64,000 bases of DNA from Hoplostethus atlanticus (GCA_034670405.1 JAXDDX010000164.1:186001-250000); one strand, 5' to 3'. Positions 1 through 11,779 are shown, numbered from the stretch's first letter. The notes: generated from the sequence alone by a model not told the origin. Translations and numbers: made by a program.

Positions 1-58
1 ATTGGCTGATAGAGGTAGATTAGGGAGGTCAAAACAAATGAAATGAACAAAATTGCAC

Positions 59-216
59 CTTGGGACTGCTCTTCCCTTCTGTGGTTCCCGTCTCCTTGGC
101 GGCGGGTGACGTCTGACCTTGACCTTTCAACTCTGACCCCTGACCTTGACCCTGCAAGTCTCGACGCTGAGAGAGGGACAGCTTTTTTTTCCTGGGACGG
201 CCCTTCAGGTTTGGAG
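59..216 (-). CDS. arid5b: arid5b coding exon C (start of basic linker before ARID domain)
   Basis: Minus-strand exon encoding APNLKGRPRKKK followed by LSLSQRRD, a basic segment that in vertebrate ARID5B directly follows the conserved DTFDHPTL block and precedes the ARID domain. The acceptor (CACAG at 217-221 read on the minus strand) is clear. The first two bases, CT, complete an alanine codon started by the last G of exon B, so the join reads EEF-APNLK. The rest of the exon is a low-complexity Q/G/S/K-rich stretch (GQGQGS, GQGQTSP). The end at 59 uses the donor GTGCAA after an AAG codon. This is a weak donor and the exon end is tentative; the frame stays open to a TGA near 29. ARID5B is a nuclear AT-rich-interaction-domain protein that works with the PHF2 demethylase (family knowledge). 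The ARID exons must lie outside this window, below position 1. Confidence 0.85.
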
Positions 217-1105
217 CTGTGGACAAAGAAAAATATATATTTTTAAAAATAGATACTTAATTCATCTAAAAATCCGACAGATGCGTGCATGCAAAAATGC
301 AATAGAAACAATTTTACTATTATTGGTGTGCTGGCATATTCAAAGCTGATCTTTCATTCATATTTTGGTGCTCTTCCAGTGTACCAGTAAAGGATTAGCT
401 GATCCCTGTAGGTCACATTTTGTACTGACTCATCCTAGCAACCGTTACCGACGTCCCATCTAGAGCCTGATGGGCTGTGAGAATTAAAACCTTGAGAGTT
501 AATGAAGGTCCTGGTGGAGACGACTGGAACACATAAAAAAAAAAAACTGCATAGCTTCACGCTCTCTCTCTCTCGCTCTTTGATCTCTCTGGTGCATCCC
601 GAAAATACGCTCAAAGTACAGTCGTTGCCAGGATGCTGTTTGATTCAACACCTCCAGACCTCACCTCCACAATTACCAATTTTAAAAATAAAAAACCCAA
701 CAAGATGACAGATGGTGATTTATCTGCCGTCTCACTTGTGTGGCAGCATGTAATTTCCACACAACACTCCCTTTAAATGAGACTTTTGGATTATAAATAC
801 TACCCACAATATGCTCTGTTGACTGATTTCCTGACAGGTGAACAAGAAACATTCATGAATCTTCATTTTAGGCAATTAGCTGATGCTTTTTCCAGGAACA
901 TATGGCCTATTGTGTAAATTTAACCTACAAAGAGACAGTCTGTAACCGCTGAAGTACCATAACATCAGCATCTATGTCAGTTTATCTATGTCACATCGCA
1001 ATTAAACTTCCCCTTATTGATTAAGCCTTATATCCTAAGCAGGATCCTTCTGGATGTTCCTGTTTCTTCCTAGGAGAGAAGGGCATACAAATTTGAAACA
1101 AACTG
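217..1105. other. intronic stretch, nothing assigned
   Basis: AT-rich intron sequence immediately upstream of exon C. A short A-run (about 535-547) and a CT-rich patch (about 560-590) are the only obvious features. I see no gene or clear mobile element. Confidence 0.5.
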
Positions 1106-1553
1106 CCTACTATCACTAACCCTATGATAAAGTGTTAGCATGGAGCCTACTATCACTCAACATAGTATATGCTAAAGTGTTAGCATGGAGTCTACTATCA
1201 CTCAACATAGTCTATGTTAAAGTGTTAGCATGGAGCCTACTATCACTCAACATAGTGTATGCTAAAGTGTTAGCATGGAGTCTACTATCACTCAATGTAG
1301 TCTATGTTAAAGTGTTAGCATGGAACCTACTATCACTCAAATTAGTGTATGCTAAAATGTTAGCATGGAGCCTAGTACCACTCAACATAGTGCATGCTTA
1401 AGTGTTAGCATGGAGCCCACTATCACTCACCATAGTCTATGCAAAAGTGTTAGCAAGGAGCCTACTATCACTCACCATAGTCTATCCTGAAGTGTTAGCA
1501 TGGAGCCTACTATCACTCAACACAGCCTATGCTAAAGTGTTAGCATGGAGCAC
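1106..1553 (+). repeat. 45-bp minisatellite, copy 1 (about 10 units)
   Basis: Roughly ten tandem units of about 45 bp, each with the core GTTAGCATGGAGCCTACTA followed by TCACTCAACATAGT and TATGCTAAA. Units differ by scattered substitutions. Because 45 is a multiple of three, the array stays open in one frame and produces a repeated VLAWSLLSLN pseudo-protein, which is an artefact. The same unit occurs in reverse at 29018-29190 and 47590-47790. The sequence after the last unit (1554-1605, including GATTTTGGTGTCA) also recurs next to copy 3, so the array appears to belong to a mobile element. Confidence 0.9.
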
Positions 1554-2204
1554 CGGGCCCAATGATCTACCAGGGACACATGGGTGATTTTGGTGTCAAT
1601 GTTCTCATCACTTAATTCCCTTAAATGGTCTGCCTATTGAGTTATGATCCCATTAAACAACAGCTGCAGAGTGAAACTCCCTGCCTGCCGACTGTTTTGG
1701 CTGTTATCTGTTTTGCACCTGTACTTTCACCAGATGTCTTGGACGTGACGTGGAAAGCTAGGCCAATTAGACGGACAACAATGGCACACACGCTTGACTT
1801 CTGCTCTCTCTCCGTCTCTATTGGTTCTAATTCAATTACTCCACTTGTTGTTCCCCCGAGCCAGTCAGCATAAAAAAAAGAGAAACCCAACCCCAGGAGC
1901 AAAGAAATAAACAACTCCACAGCCACTGCTGTCAATAGTCTGAAGCTTTTCCCATTTGCCCTCTGTTCTCCATTTTTTTCTTTCTCCCTGTTTTGTCACC
2001 CTCTTAAATTCTTCATTTCTGTTCTCTGTTACTATTGTTTATTGCTGTTGTACTTTTATGGTTGCATGTTCTGCCCTGTGTAATGTGAGTCAATCATTTT
2101 ATCATATATTGAGTGAAACCTTCACTGAGGATTGCCCCAGTGCCAAAATGTCTATCCGGAGCACACTGATTCTGTTGCATTGAAAAAAATGCATTTAAAA
2201 ATAG
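1554..2204. other. minisatellite 3' flank, then unassigned intron
   Basis: The first 50 bases or so are shared with the flank of the third minisatellite copy. The remainder is ordinary intron, with a pyrimidine-rich stretch near 1940-2050 and no recognisable gene. Confidence 0.5.
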
Positions 2205-2335
2205 AAACAATTGGGCCATCCTGGTGGCTAAGCATGCTAAGGCAGATACTATGTGCTTAAAAAGTCATAGCTTCAAATTCAGCTCTTTGTCATGTCCTCC
2301 TCTCTCTCCAATCTTTCAATCTGTCTCTGCCCATT
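2205..2335 (+). repeat. decayed tRNA-derived SINE
   Basis: TGGTGGCTAAGCATGCTAAGG resembles a degenerate pol III A box. TTCAAATTC lies at the B-box position about 50 bases later. It is followed by CATGTCCTCC and CTCTCTCC, the usual body of a common fish tRNA SINE. It is heavily mutated. Confidence 0.55.
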
Positions 2336-3285
2336 GCACACTATTTAATAATGGAGAAATGGCAGAAAAATACTCATTCAAAATACTAATTTCACTGTAA
2401 ATACACCATAACTTCCATATTGTAAATTTCAGTATCATTAATTAATTAACCTGCAGTTACAGATCTACTTACTTGTCAATTACCGGTAATTTACCTCAAA
2501 TTCACTAAATTACTAAATTAACACTAATTTCACCTAAATAAGTCATTACTTACTATACTGTTTCCTCATAGACATATACCAATAATGACCTGAATCACCT
2601 ACAATATTATGACAAAATATTTTTCCTAAATTAAAGATTTATGAATTATTGAATAATTTTAACTCCCTTCTGGCATGAACTATCTTCTTGCCTCATTTAA
2701 GTTTCTTTACAAGCAAACAAATCAATAACTAATCAAGTGATCTACTAATATCTATTTCCTTAGCGTTATTTATTCATATATATTTAATTTAGCGCTAAGT
2801 GTGAGGTTAATGAGCTGTAACAATGAATTAGTGATACAATACCAAATAATTGAAAGTAAAGTAAGCGCACTGTAGGTACTGCCTTTTCCTGAATGCAGAC
2901 CTTACATTTACTGTAACTTACAACTCTCACAGGGGAGGTATCTGACTTCTGTGAAAAGCTAAACCTGGTAAAAAAAAAAAAGTTTTTAAAAGACAGCGAA
3001 GATAGAGAAGATACTTCAAACACGAGGAAGACCTGCACCAAAGAGAGCCAGCGGTGGTATTATATATAATTTAGTGGGAAAACTTTGTGAGATATTCTCT
3101 CATTCCTTTGCTTCTCTCCCCTCTCCTCTCTACCTGTCCTCGTCTTCTCTTCCCTCAACGTCCTCCCACCCTTCCTACCCTCTCATTATCCCTCCTTGCT
3201 TCTCCTTTCTGTTCATTTCTCTCCCATCCTCTCGTCCCTGCCTTGGCCCGGTGATACTTTATTCTGTTTGACTGGTGTGGGTGTT
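2336..3285. other. AT-rich intron, nothing assigned
   Basis: Very AT-rich, with many short ATTAATTA-like stretches and a pyrimidine-rich block at about 3110-3240. No coding signal on either strand. Confidence 0.5.
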
Positions 3286-3289
3286 TGAG

Positions 3290-3475
3290 GGACGATATTA
3301 TGCCAATTTATTTGGATTGAAGCAATATTTTGTGTCAATTTTCAGTATCTTTAACCATAGTAACCATTTTCATGGCCAAAAAATTTCCAAAGAATTGTAT
3401 TCTTGTCAGGGGTGAAAACAGCATTTAGACCACGGGACACTAAAACTCTCGATTGAAACAATAAACACAATAATG
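3290..3475 (+). repeat. dispersed ACCGATAT-family repeat, partial copy
   Basis: Contains CAATATTTTGTG, TTCTTGTCAGG, ACAGCATTTAGACCA and GGGACACTAAAACTCTC in the same order as the fuller copy at 40700-41090. The outer ends are missing. It belongs to a family with nine recognisable pieces in this window. Confidence 0.7.
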
Positions 3476-4119
3476 TGCATATATATAATAATAATAATAA
3501 TCAGGTAATTAATGGCTTAATGGAAATGGAAATGAATCCTTGCTCCCTTAGAATAGACAGGGAAACAATCATGGGCATCACAGTTAACCCAGTGAGTCAA
3601 AATGTGATGTAGCTTTCTTTGCAAGCCATATCTAAATACTATTTACATCAGGGGAGTGTGCAGGGCCAATTTCCCCTCTGGGCTGACAGTTTGGTGACCT
3701 AGGTCCAACAATTTATCACAGTTTTGGTGGCAAATGATATTAGCAGCAGGGACTTTGCCATAGTTCGGGTTTTAGTGAATGTGACGCCCCTGAGAAGAGT
3801 CATTTCCCTCTTGTTATTTACCTCTCTATGATGCAGCACTGCCGTTATTTCAAAGATAAGGCCTGCTGCCAAACAGGGGGAACGGTTGCTTGAATCATTA
3901 ATTGACTATGCTCTCTCTCTTTCTCTCTCCCTCTCTCTCCGTCTTGCCCTCTCCTGGTACAAAATGAGCTACTGCTGCCTATTAAACAGCAAAAACCATG
4001 ACGTCATGCCTCCTTCAGGCAGGATGGATTTAGATCCAGCCTCTATACTGGAAACAGCTGAATGTTAGTACAATACTGATACTGACAGAGCACTAACAGA
4101 TGTTTTGGACTAAATTCAG
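3476..4119. other. intron, nothing assigned
   Basis: Includes a short (TAA)n run near 3485-3500 and a CT-rich block at 3910-3945. No gene or clear element. Confidence 0.45.
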
Positions 4120-4150
4120 ATGGATGGATGGATGGATGGATGGATGGATG

Positions 4151-4218
<68 letters not shown>

Positions 4219-4250
4219 TAGATATAGATATAGATAGATAGATAGATAGA
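4120..4250 (+). repeat. compound (TGGA)n(TAGA)n microsatellite
   Basis: About 30 bases of TGGA repeats run into about 100 bases of TAGA repeats interrupted by GATATA. Open frames through it (SIYLSIY-type) are artefacts. Confidence 0.97.
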
Positions 4251-4843
4251 AGAACACAAAAAACATTGTCCAGTCTTATTAAAAGAGTTGAAACTACGCA
4301 GCCCTACCAATATTCCCTAGAATGATCATGTATGATAGAGAAACACTAGGCAAAAAAAATAAGGCACAATCTTCTATTTTCCTGAGGGAAAACAACTGTT
4401 GGGAGGTTAAAACACAGCTCCCCATATGAGTATTCTCTAAAAATAAATTCACTCCTTTGTTTTGTATGCTGAGAGCACAGAGTTCCCAGCCCTCTGCTCC
4501 ACATCAATATTTCATCAAACTTGCTTTCCAATTCTGCAGCTCAAACAACTTCATTGGCTCCATTCACCAGCACTGGCTTTCTGTAAATGGCTCCCTTGTT
4601 GGTTATTGCATAATGGCTGAATGAGAACAAAATGTGTTCACACGTAATATGAGCTAACAAGTGGAGACATTGCTACACAGACAAACATTAGCTGGGCTTT
4701 ATTGAAGCACTCTGTTTGAGTTTACGCAGCTATGCAAAAAACAAACTAGACACAGCAGGAAACCCATTCATAACAAGAGAAACCCCCAACATAAAAAATA
4801 TAAGAAATAATAAAAGCAGGTTGCGATCCAATACGGCAAAAAA
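4251..4843. other. intron, nothing assigned
   Basis: Mixed-composition intron sequence between the tetranucleotide microsatellite and the 43-bp hairpin. I see no coding or repeat signal that I can name. Confidence 0.4.
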
Positions 4844-4886
4844 ATGCATCTTACATATAGTATAGAATACTATATGTAAGATGCAT
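4844..4886. repeat. perfect 20-bp hairpin
   Basis: ATGCATCTTACATATAGTAT is followed by a 3-base loop (AGA) and then its exact reverse complement. It sits a few bases upstream of recognisable LINE sequence. It is probably a mobile-element terminus or foldback relic. At 43 bp it is too short for an ordinary miRNA precursor. Confidence 0.85.
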
Positions 4887-5989
4887 AAATCCATAAATAT
4901 ATACTCCTGGTATTGCAACCCTGTCCTGGAAAAAGAATTTCACCGGTGAAGCCAGGCCGGTCAGTAGTGCTTGCAGGTGAGGGACTGGTGGTCGGGTGAC
5001 CCCCATAGCTTGGCCTGGCACAGCCTGAACAAGCAGTGCAGGGCCATTACCTTGTGGGCTCACCACTCATAAGGCAAAGGGTGGGTGCAATGACCGTCGG
5101 GCAAAGGGCAGAAACAGAGCAGATCTAGGTGTTGTGAATTTAGCAACAGAAATTGTCACTTGGGTAACCTCTCTGGGGGGGAAGAAGCTTAAGCTAGTGC
5201 GAGAGGCTATACCAACTAGATATAGTTGGGCTCAGCTCCACGCACAGTGTTGGCTCTGGAGCTGAACGCCTCGATAAGGGGGTTTCTTGCCTACTCAGGA
5301 GTTGTCCAGGGTGAGAGGTGCCAGGGGATACTCATGAGTCCCCTGCTAGTTGCCGCAAAGTTGGATGAGAGGGTCGCCTCAATGTGAGTTGATTCAGAGG
5401 AAAACTCTGACTGTTGTTCGTGTTGCACGTGTGTGCCTAAAAGCAGTTTGAAGTATTTGACCTTCTAGAAGAAGGATGCAGACCTACTTACTCGGTAGTC
5501 CTATTAGGAGACTTCATGCTCATGTTTGCAATGACTGGGAAACCAAATGTGTTGTTGTTGAACTTCTATGCTATTCATGGATTGTCCATAATGAACACCA
5601 TGAACACAAGGACTTGATTGCCTTTGTAGTTGTTTCATGAGAGCTGAGGCAATATGTTCTGGACAAGCGGGTGAAGAGAGGGGCTGAACTGTCAACTGAT
5701 TTGGTGGTGAGTTGGCTGCTGGACAGGCCTGGTAGGCCCAACCGTGTAGTGAGGGTCTGCTGGGAAGGTCTGTTGGAGGAATGGACCCTGTTCAAAACCT
5801 CTGTTGTGGAAACAGCTGCAAGAACCTGTGGCCAGAAGGTGGTCAGTGTTTGTCATGGTGGACACCCAAGAACTCGCTGGTGGACACTGGCAGTGAGGGA
5901 GGCTGTCAGACCTGAAAGGCTGCAGCTGGGGTAGTTGCCAAAGCGAAAGCCTGGGTATTGGAGGAATTTGAAGAGGCTATGGAGCTATT

Positions 5990-7016
5990 TTGGGTGGCCT
6001 CAAAGAGGTTCTGGAAAACCATTCAGCAGCATTCAGGGATAGAAGGCAGGACACCGTTCAGGCTGTTCTCAGCAGGGGTGGGAAAATGCTGACCTTGACT
6101 GGGGATATTGTCGGAAGGCGGAAGGAAGGTGGACAGACAAGTTCCCTCTGTTCAGGAGGCAGAGCTGGAGGATTCAGGGGTGGGTCAGAGCCCAGCTCCT
6201 GGGCAGAGGTTGCTGAGGTAGTTAGAAAACTCCTCTGTGGCAAGGCGCCAGTGATGGATGAGATTCATCCAGAAATGCTGAAGGATCTAGATATTGTGGG
6301 GCTTTTGTGGTTGACACATCTCTTCAAGTCAGCCAAGTGTTGCAAGGATTTCGGAAACAGTGCCTTTGGATTGGCATACAGGGGTGGTGGTCCCCATTTT
6401 CAAAAAGGGGGGCGGGAAGGTATGTTCCAACTATTGCTAACTACTGCTCAGCCTCCCTGGGATTGCCGATGCCAAGGTGCTGGAAAGGAGACTCTGGTTG
6501 ATTGTTGAGCCTCAGATTCAGGAGGAGCTATGCAGATTCCATCCTGTTCACAAAGCAGTGAACCAGCTTTTTACCCTTTCATGAATGAACTTTAATCGTC
6601 ACATACACATACATGCAGTGAAATTCTTTTTCTGCATGAAATTCTGGGGATCGAACCAACGACCCCCTCTGGTGATGGGTGGGCCTCTCTAACTGCTAGG
6701 CCAACCTGCCGCCCCTGTTCGCCGATAACTAAAGGGTCATGGGAATTGTTAATCCATCTACATGTGTTTTGTGGCTTTGGAAAGGGCTTACGACTGTTTT
6801 CCCAGAGGTACTGAAGGGGAGGTGCTTTGGGAATATGGGGTCCCGGGCCTGCTGCTGGGAGCCATTTGGTCCCTATACACTCAGGGCAAGAACTGTGTTT
6901 GCATTCTTTGTATTAAGCCAAGCACGTTCAAGGTGGGCATCAGACTCCGACAAGGGTGCACCTTTTCCCATCTTCTGTTTATGATATTCATGGACAGGGT
7001 ATCAAGGCACTGCTGA
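5990..7016 (+). pseudogene. reverse-transcriptase remnant of the RTE-like LINE
   Basis: Two readable blocks of one reverse transcriptase, broken by frameshifts and by the SINE. The first block (5990-6508) carries the fingers region with GKAPVMDEIHPEMLK. The second (6762-7016) carries the palm region with ERAYDCF and LRQGCTFSHLLFMIFMDR. The catalytic YADD block that should follow near 7030-7080 is not readable in frame. Non-functional. Confidence 0.75.
6589..6716 (-). repeat. tRNA-derived SINE inserted in the LINE
   Basis: On the minus strand it reads GGCGGCAGGTTGGCCTAGCA then GTTAGAGAGG (A box), then GTTGGTTCGATCCC (B box), then AAAGAATTTCACTGCATGTA and GTGACGATTAAAGTT, a typical fish SINE tail. 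The same head occurs on the plus strand at 24753-24815. It interrupts the reverse transcriptase coding sequence, so it is younger than the LINE. Confidence 0.8.
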
Positions 7017-7690
7017 GGTCTAGAGAGTATCCACTTTGGTGACATAACGGTGGCATTTACATTGATGTTGTCCTTCTGACTTCATCAGATCATGATCTCT
7101 GATGTGCACGGAGTGTGATGTGGCCATGATGAGGATCAGCACCTCCAAGTCTGAGGCCATGGTTCTCTCTCTCCCATCAAGGTGAGGGATGAGTATTTGC
7201 CCCAAGTGGAGGAGTTCAGACATCTTATTTACAAGTTAGGGTAAGACGGATTGTGAGATTGACCACCGGTTAGGTGCCTGCAGTAATGTAGGCATTGTAT
7301 TGAATTGTGTTAATGAAGAATGAGCTGAGCCACAAAGCAAAGCTCTCGATTTACCGGTCAATCTTAAACCTCACCTATGGCCACAAGCTCTGAGTAATGA
7401 CCGAAAGAATGAGATCATGGCCTTACTTTTCGTGAGGCTAGCTCCTCATTGAGAGGAGCCAGCTGAAGTGGTTCGGGCAGCTGGTCAGGATGGCCCATGG
7501 GTGCATACTCCTCAACTGGGAGGAGACCCTGGACTAGACACAGGACACGCTGGGGACTACATCTCTCAGCTGGCCCAGGAGGAGCTGGAGGATGTTGCTG
7601 GGGAAAAGGACGTCAGGGCTGCTACACTGTTTCCACCACAGCCCTGGCCTGTACAAGCGACTGCCAGTACTGTATTTCCAACATATATTT

Positions 7691-8345
7691 TGCATATCAT
7701 GTATTTTTTGCAGTATGGAGGGAGAATTAAAATAGCCCCAAATCTTTCTCAAGAAATTGATTTCAAACGCTAGGCTGAATAAAATACCGTGAGGAGAGGG
7801 CATATTGTGCTAGGTTCATGAGCACTGTAAAGTAAACTGTGAATTAATTTTTTCTCACAAGAAAATATGTTTTTAATATGGATGCACATTATTGCACATC
7901 CTGTATATATGCTGTACATTCATCACATTTGTCCATATACTATTTTTTCACATTCTGCTTTACTTCTTACTTTTTTCGTCTGTTTTAAACTGCAGATTTC
8001 TTCTTCTTCTTTTTAGTCTTTAAATATGTTTTTCATTCATTTCCATACTGCATATATTTCATATTTTACATGTTTTCACATCTCAGTTAAGTTGTAATAT
8101 TATTTTATACACCCTGCATACATGCTGTTATTCAGATATTTCACACATGTTTGGCACTACTCATGTTGAATTCTACTCAACATGTGGAGTAATTGTTATT
8201 GTATGTTATATTTAACACCCCACATTTGTTGCATTCTTCTTTATATTCTTTTTCATTTCTTTGCTGAATCCTATTACTATTTGCTGCTGCAACGACCCAC
8301 TTTGCCCACAGGGATCATTTAAGTTTAATTCCATCTAATTTAATT
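7691..8345 (+). repeat. LINE/SINE 3' tail with ATCA-type end
   Basis: TATTGCACATCCTGTATATATG near 7890, followed about 400 bases later by TGCTGCAACGACCCACTTTG and CCACAGGGATCATTTAAGTT. The same pair of landmarks with the same spacing is found at 59565-59958, so this is a dispersed retroelement 3' region. It lies just after the RTE-like LINE but need not belong to it. Confidence 0.6.
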
Positions 8346-8549
8346 AAATCTTATGTCATCCACAGTGAATTTCCTGTTTGCCATTCCTCATTACTGTGTT
8401 TGGCAGCATTGCCCTTCCTTCCCAAAAGTTTTCTGTGTATCATCACCTTAAGAAGCTCAGTAAATGCAGGCCTGGGGCAATCCACTCAGTGTTGCATTTA
8501 AGCACATTACATAATGGAGAGGATGGTTTGTGTGCTGGGAAAATTGGCA

Positions 8550-8603
8550 AACACACACACACACATATACCTATAGATATAAACACACACACACACACAC
8601 ACG
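8550..8603. repeat. two (CA)n microsatellite runs
   Basis: CA runs at 8550-8566 and 8582-8603 separated by ATATACCTATAGATAT. Confidence 0.9.
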
Positions 8604-8700
8604 CAGAGAAACACATGGTTGGCTGGGAAAATATGCAAACAGTGTAGCATTTACAATTCAGAAAAGGCAGTGAAACAACTGCACCGGACAAGCCCCTCAT

Positions 8701-8703
<3 letters not shown>

Positions 8704-8754
<51 letters not shown>
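8704..8754 (+). repeat. (CT)n microsatellite
   Basis: About 50 bases of nearly pure CT with a shorter CT stretch at 8767-8785. A homopurine-homopyrimidine tract of this length can form triplex (H-) DNA. Confidence 0.95.
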
Positions 8755-8757
<3 letters not shown>

Positions 8758-8785
8758 GTTTGATTCTCTCTCTCTCCCTCTCCAA

Positions 8786-9582
8786 CTCTTATCTCTCTGC
8801 ACACTCCACAGTTGCAAATCCTAAGTAGGACAAGTAGCATCAGGATAAACACGATCACATCTTTGTGTAATTTCTTGATAAGAATTCTTGGAGAATGGAG
8901 ATTGCCTCGGCAACGTGGCAGTGTTTCCTGATTCAGAATTATCCGGATATTTTTCTGCCAACAAGAGACAAATAAACAAGTTTGCGCAAACATTCTGAGA
9001 GCTCGTTTCCTGTTTTTGGTGAGTAGTTGAGGGAACAGTGGAGTTTCAAAATATGCCAAAGTATGTAAGATAAGAGATTTGGAGAGCCACTCCCATCAAG
9101 GTCTTAGGTTCGAGCCATCTTTTTTCTCCTTAACAACTGTTCTTCCTATCCATTTATTTTTTGTCTTTTCTTTGTCTGTCTCTCGTCCACTCCATCATTT
9201 CCCTCTCTATCCTTCTCTAACAAGTGGAGTTTTTAATGTCAACGTAGTTTCACTCACTCCAATCATGCAGACCCCCACCACCCCTCCACCCCAGCAGCTA
9301 GAAAGCACTAGCACACTTGTTTAGACATTAGTTGAGGACAGCCAAGTCTCTAATGCACCATATCACCAGCTGTGGTTGTTAGGAGATTGATGACGCAACT
9401 GCAAAAGCCTCTTTTAATACAGTAACTTGCTTGTGTTTTATTGTCAAACCTCTGCTAATCATTGAGGTGATGGTATAATTTTATAACACACAGAGACACA
9501 TAGACACACACACACACAGATGGTAACATTTTTACAATATGACACCAAGGTACATTACTCAATGTGTTGTACTGGCAAATGC

Positions 9583-9620
<38 letters not shown>

Positions 9621-10940
9621 ATGTATACCCCTCACCCTACATCTATATCCATCTTGCATTAGTACTGCAGCAAGCATGTAAAAATTAAGACTTCTACATC
9701 TCTATAGCTACACACACACACGCACACACACACAGAAACTAGGCCAAGCAAGGCCAAACTCCTTGCAGCCAGAGCTCCAAGAGAAGTCTCATAATTAAAT
9801 TGTGTAACAAAAATACTGCCATTTTTATTTCAGACTCAAATCCATGAAGTGGATTTTTAATACCAGCTCACAACAAGAAAATTAAGAAAACAGGGCTGAG
9901 ACGAAAAAAAAACACAAGTGAGCCGAAGACTTGAAAGGAAAGGTTTCAATTTTTCGTCATGAATTATGCATGCACGGGCTTTGAGCAGCGACTGTGAACT
10001 CCACACTTTAAAGAACCCAATACTAATCCATGTGTACCACGGTGAAGTGCATTTGAAGAGTTTATTTCTACCGCGCATTAGCAACCAATTTAAAAAAAAA
10101 AAAAAACTAGACACTTTAACAGAGTGGATTGTGTATATTTTAGATATATTGGATGATGAACTTTAGCTGATTTCCCCCCCCCCAACATGAATATAGCATT
10201 TTGGAATAGAATGAATCATATTTAAAGTGGTATGTAGCCCACTAGCATATCCAGGCACCAATGCCACAAATTGTCTTCATGATTAATGTGCGACATCACA
10301 CGTGAATAGGCATGAAAAAAAAAAAAAATACTTTTATCCTCTCAGGGTGAAGTTTGATATGGTAAATATGGACACAAATATTTTTTTTTTTAAATGTATT
10401 TTCACTTTTCAAATGAGCTAATATTTCATTCAAATGTGTGGATTTGCACATCAGAATACTTTATTTCTCAGTGGACACAGTCAGAGTGCTCAGTTTTCAT
10501 TCTGATGAAAAGGGATTTGTAAAAGTGTTTGTATATTTGATGAATACTATGTTAATGGCGAAGTCTCTGATCTTTTGCTTTTTTTTTCATGTAAAATATC
10601 CCATAAAATATAAATGACAAAAGATATATATATATATATAAAAAATAAAAAATAAAGCCTGTATAAATTACCGGCTATTTTTTGTAGTTGAGTGTTTAGC
10701 AGACAGGGAATATGTCTTGAGAAAATGCCCCTTCAAGTTTTGTTTTTAGCAGATTTTGTGCTTGGTGTACTTGATGCAGCCGCTATAAAATGGATATATA
10801 CATTTTTACAGTTTTTTTATTATTGTTTTGGTGATTTTAGGAAACTACATTAACATCATTTCATAATATCTCAAAAAAAGGCCATTCAGGTGTTGAAATG
10901 CAGCATATAGTTATTAGCACACTGTATCTCTTTCTTTCTT
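8786..10940. other. intron, microsatellites and weak SINE trace only
   Basis: Holds (GT)n at about 9585-9620, (CA)n near 9500-9520 and 9712-9734, a (TA)n near 10625-10640 and several A or T runs. GGTCTTAGGTTCGAGCC near 9101 resembles a B box and may be a SINE fragment. No coding exon seen. Confidence 0.5.
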
Positions 10941-10943
10941 TAT

Positions 10944-10981
10944 CCCCCCCCCCCCCCCACACACACACACACACACACACA
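10944..10981 (+). repeat. (C)n(CA)n microsatellite
   Basis: Fifteen C residues run into a CA repeat. Confidence 0.9.
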
Positions 10982-11540
10982 CCTCCTGAGTATTTGCTGC
11001 CTTGCTGTATGACTTTCATTTAGTTAGCCTGGGAGAAGTCTAATTAGTCCAAATCACAGAGGAGAGCAGCTTTACTAAAAATACCATTAGCAGCAGCAGC
11101 AGTAGAGCTGACTCAAATGTCACTCCTTGATCTCTCTCACACACACATACACAAACACACACACAGTGAAAGGCAGCGGGGGAATTAGCAATTATACACA
11201 AATATTTCAAGGTATATTGACACGGTTAGGGGCGACTTCCCAGCAACACAAACACTTTTCCATCCCGAATATGGAGTGGAACAGTCGGAGCGTAGAGATG
11301 AAAGTGCTTCACGTGTAGAAATGTTGAATCTGAACCACCGACAGCCAGATGTTGCAGGAGGAATAATTACATTTGAGGTTATTTTTCTTGCTACAGTAAT
11401 CATTTATTTTTGCCTACTTGGCTTCATTATGATTTAAACGTCACCGCTTGACTTCCTCTGTAAAGAAATACGTCCTACTCAAAGAAATACTGATGGTCAC
11501 TGTGCTGTGGATACACAGCGACCCGGGTCCGCCATTAACG
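10982..11540. other. intron; possible regulatory stretch
   Basis: The segment 11010-11110 contains TTAGTTAGCC, TCTAATTAGTCC and a CAG run flanked by TAATTA-like homeodomain sites. By composition only it resembles a developmental enhancer. Nothing else stands out. Confidence 0.25.
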
Positions 11541-11571
11541 AGGTAGAGCAACACGCACACGCGCAAACACA

Positions 11572-11603
<32 letters not shown>

Positions 11604-11776
11604 CACACACACAGAGCTTATTGGTTTATTGCTATGTAGTAGTTATTTATTTTTGTGAATTGAATTGAATTGAATTGAATTGAATTGAATTGAAGTGAGA
11701 ATTCTAATCCTGAACTTGCACCTTGCACCTTACTGACTGACTGACTGGTTTACTGACTGAATGACCGACCGACCGA
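11540..11776. repeat. cluster of simple repeats
   Basis: CA/CGCA repeats at 11548-11613, a (GAATT)n pentanucleotide run at 11657-11693, and GACT/GACC tetranucleotides at 11735-11778. Confidence 0.9.
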
Positions 11777-11779
11777 CTC

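Larger units (their letters stand above)
4900..7690 (+). mobile_element. degenerate RTE-like LINE (Rex3-type suspected)
   Basis: A decayed non-LTR retrotransposon readable in pieces. It shows an endonuclease start near 5185-5300, an LGDF-like endonuclease segment near 5500-5530, and a conserved linker with KRGAELSTD, RVCWE and HPRTRWW at 5670-5900. The reverse transcriptase shows GKAPVMDEIHPEML near 6240-6285, ERAYDCFPRG near 6785 and RLRQGCTFSHLLF near 6950-6980. The C-terminal domain shows LKWFGQLVRM near 7465-7495 and YISQLAQEELEDVAGEKDV near 7560-7615. Frameshifts and stops are frequent, so it is dead. A SINE is inserted at about 6589-6716. The C-terminal WFGHL-type domain suggests the RTE clade; the Rex3 assignment is from memory of fish elements and not certain. 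Confidence 0.8.

Noticed and set aside
1106-1553. Direct repeats considered as a CRISPR-like array
   Set aside because: Units are contiguous with no unique spacers, and the genome is eukaryotic.
1132-1587. Long open frame with a repeated 15-residue unit (VLAWSLLSLN...) resembling a repeat protein
   Set aside because: The frame is open only because the 45-bp minisatellite unit is a multiple of three and lacks a stop. The other two loci are on the opposite strand and there is no start or splice context.
4116-4310. Open frame with YLSIYLSIY repeats
   Set aside because: Translation of the TAGA/TGGA microsatellite.
8443-9059. Minus-strand frames with long RERERE runs
   Set aside because: They read through the (CT)n microsatellite; no domain in the remainder.
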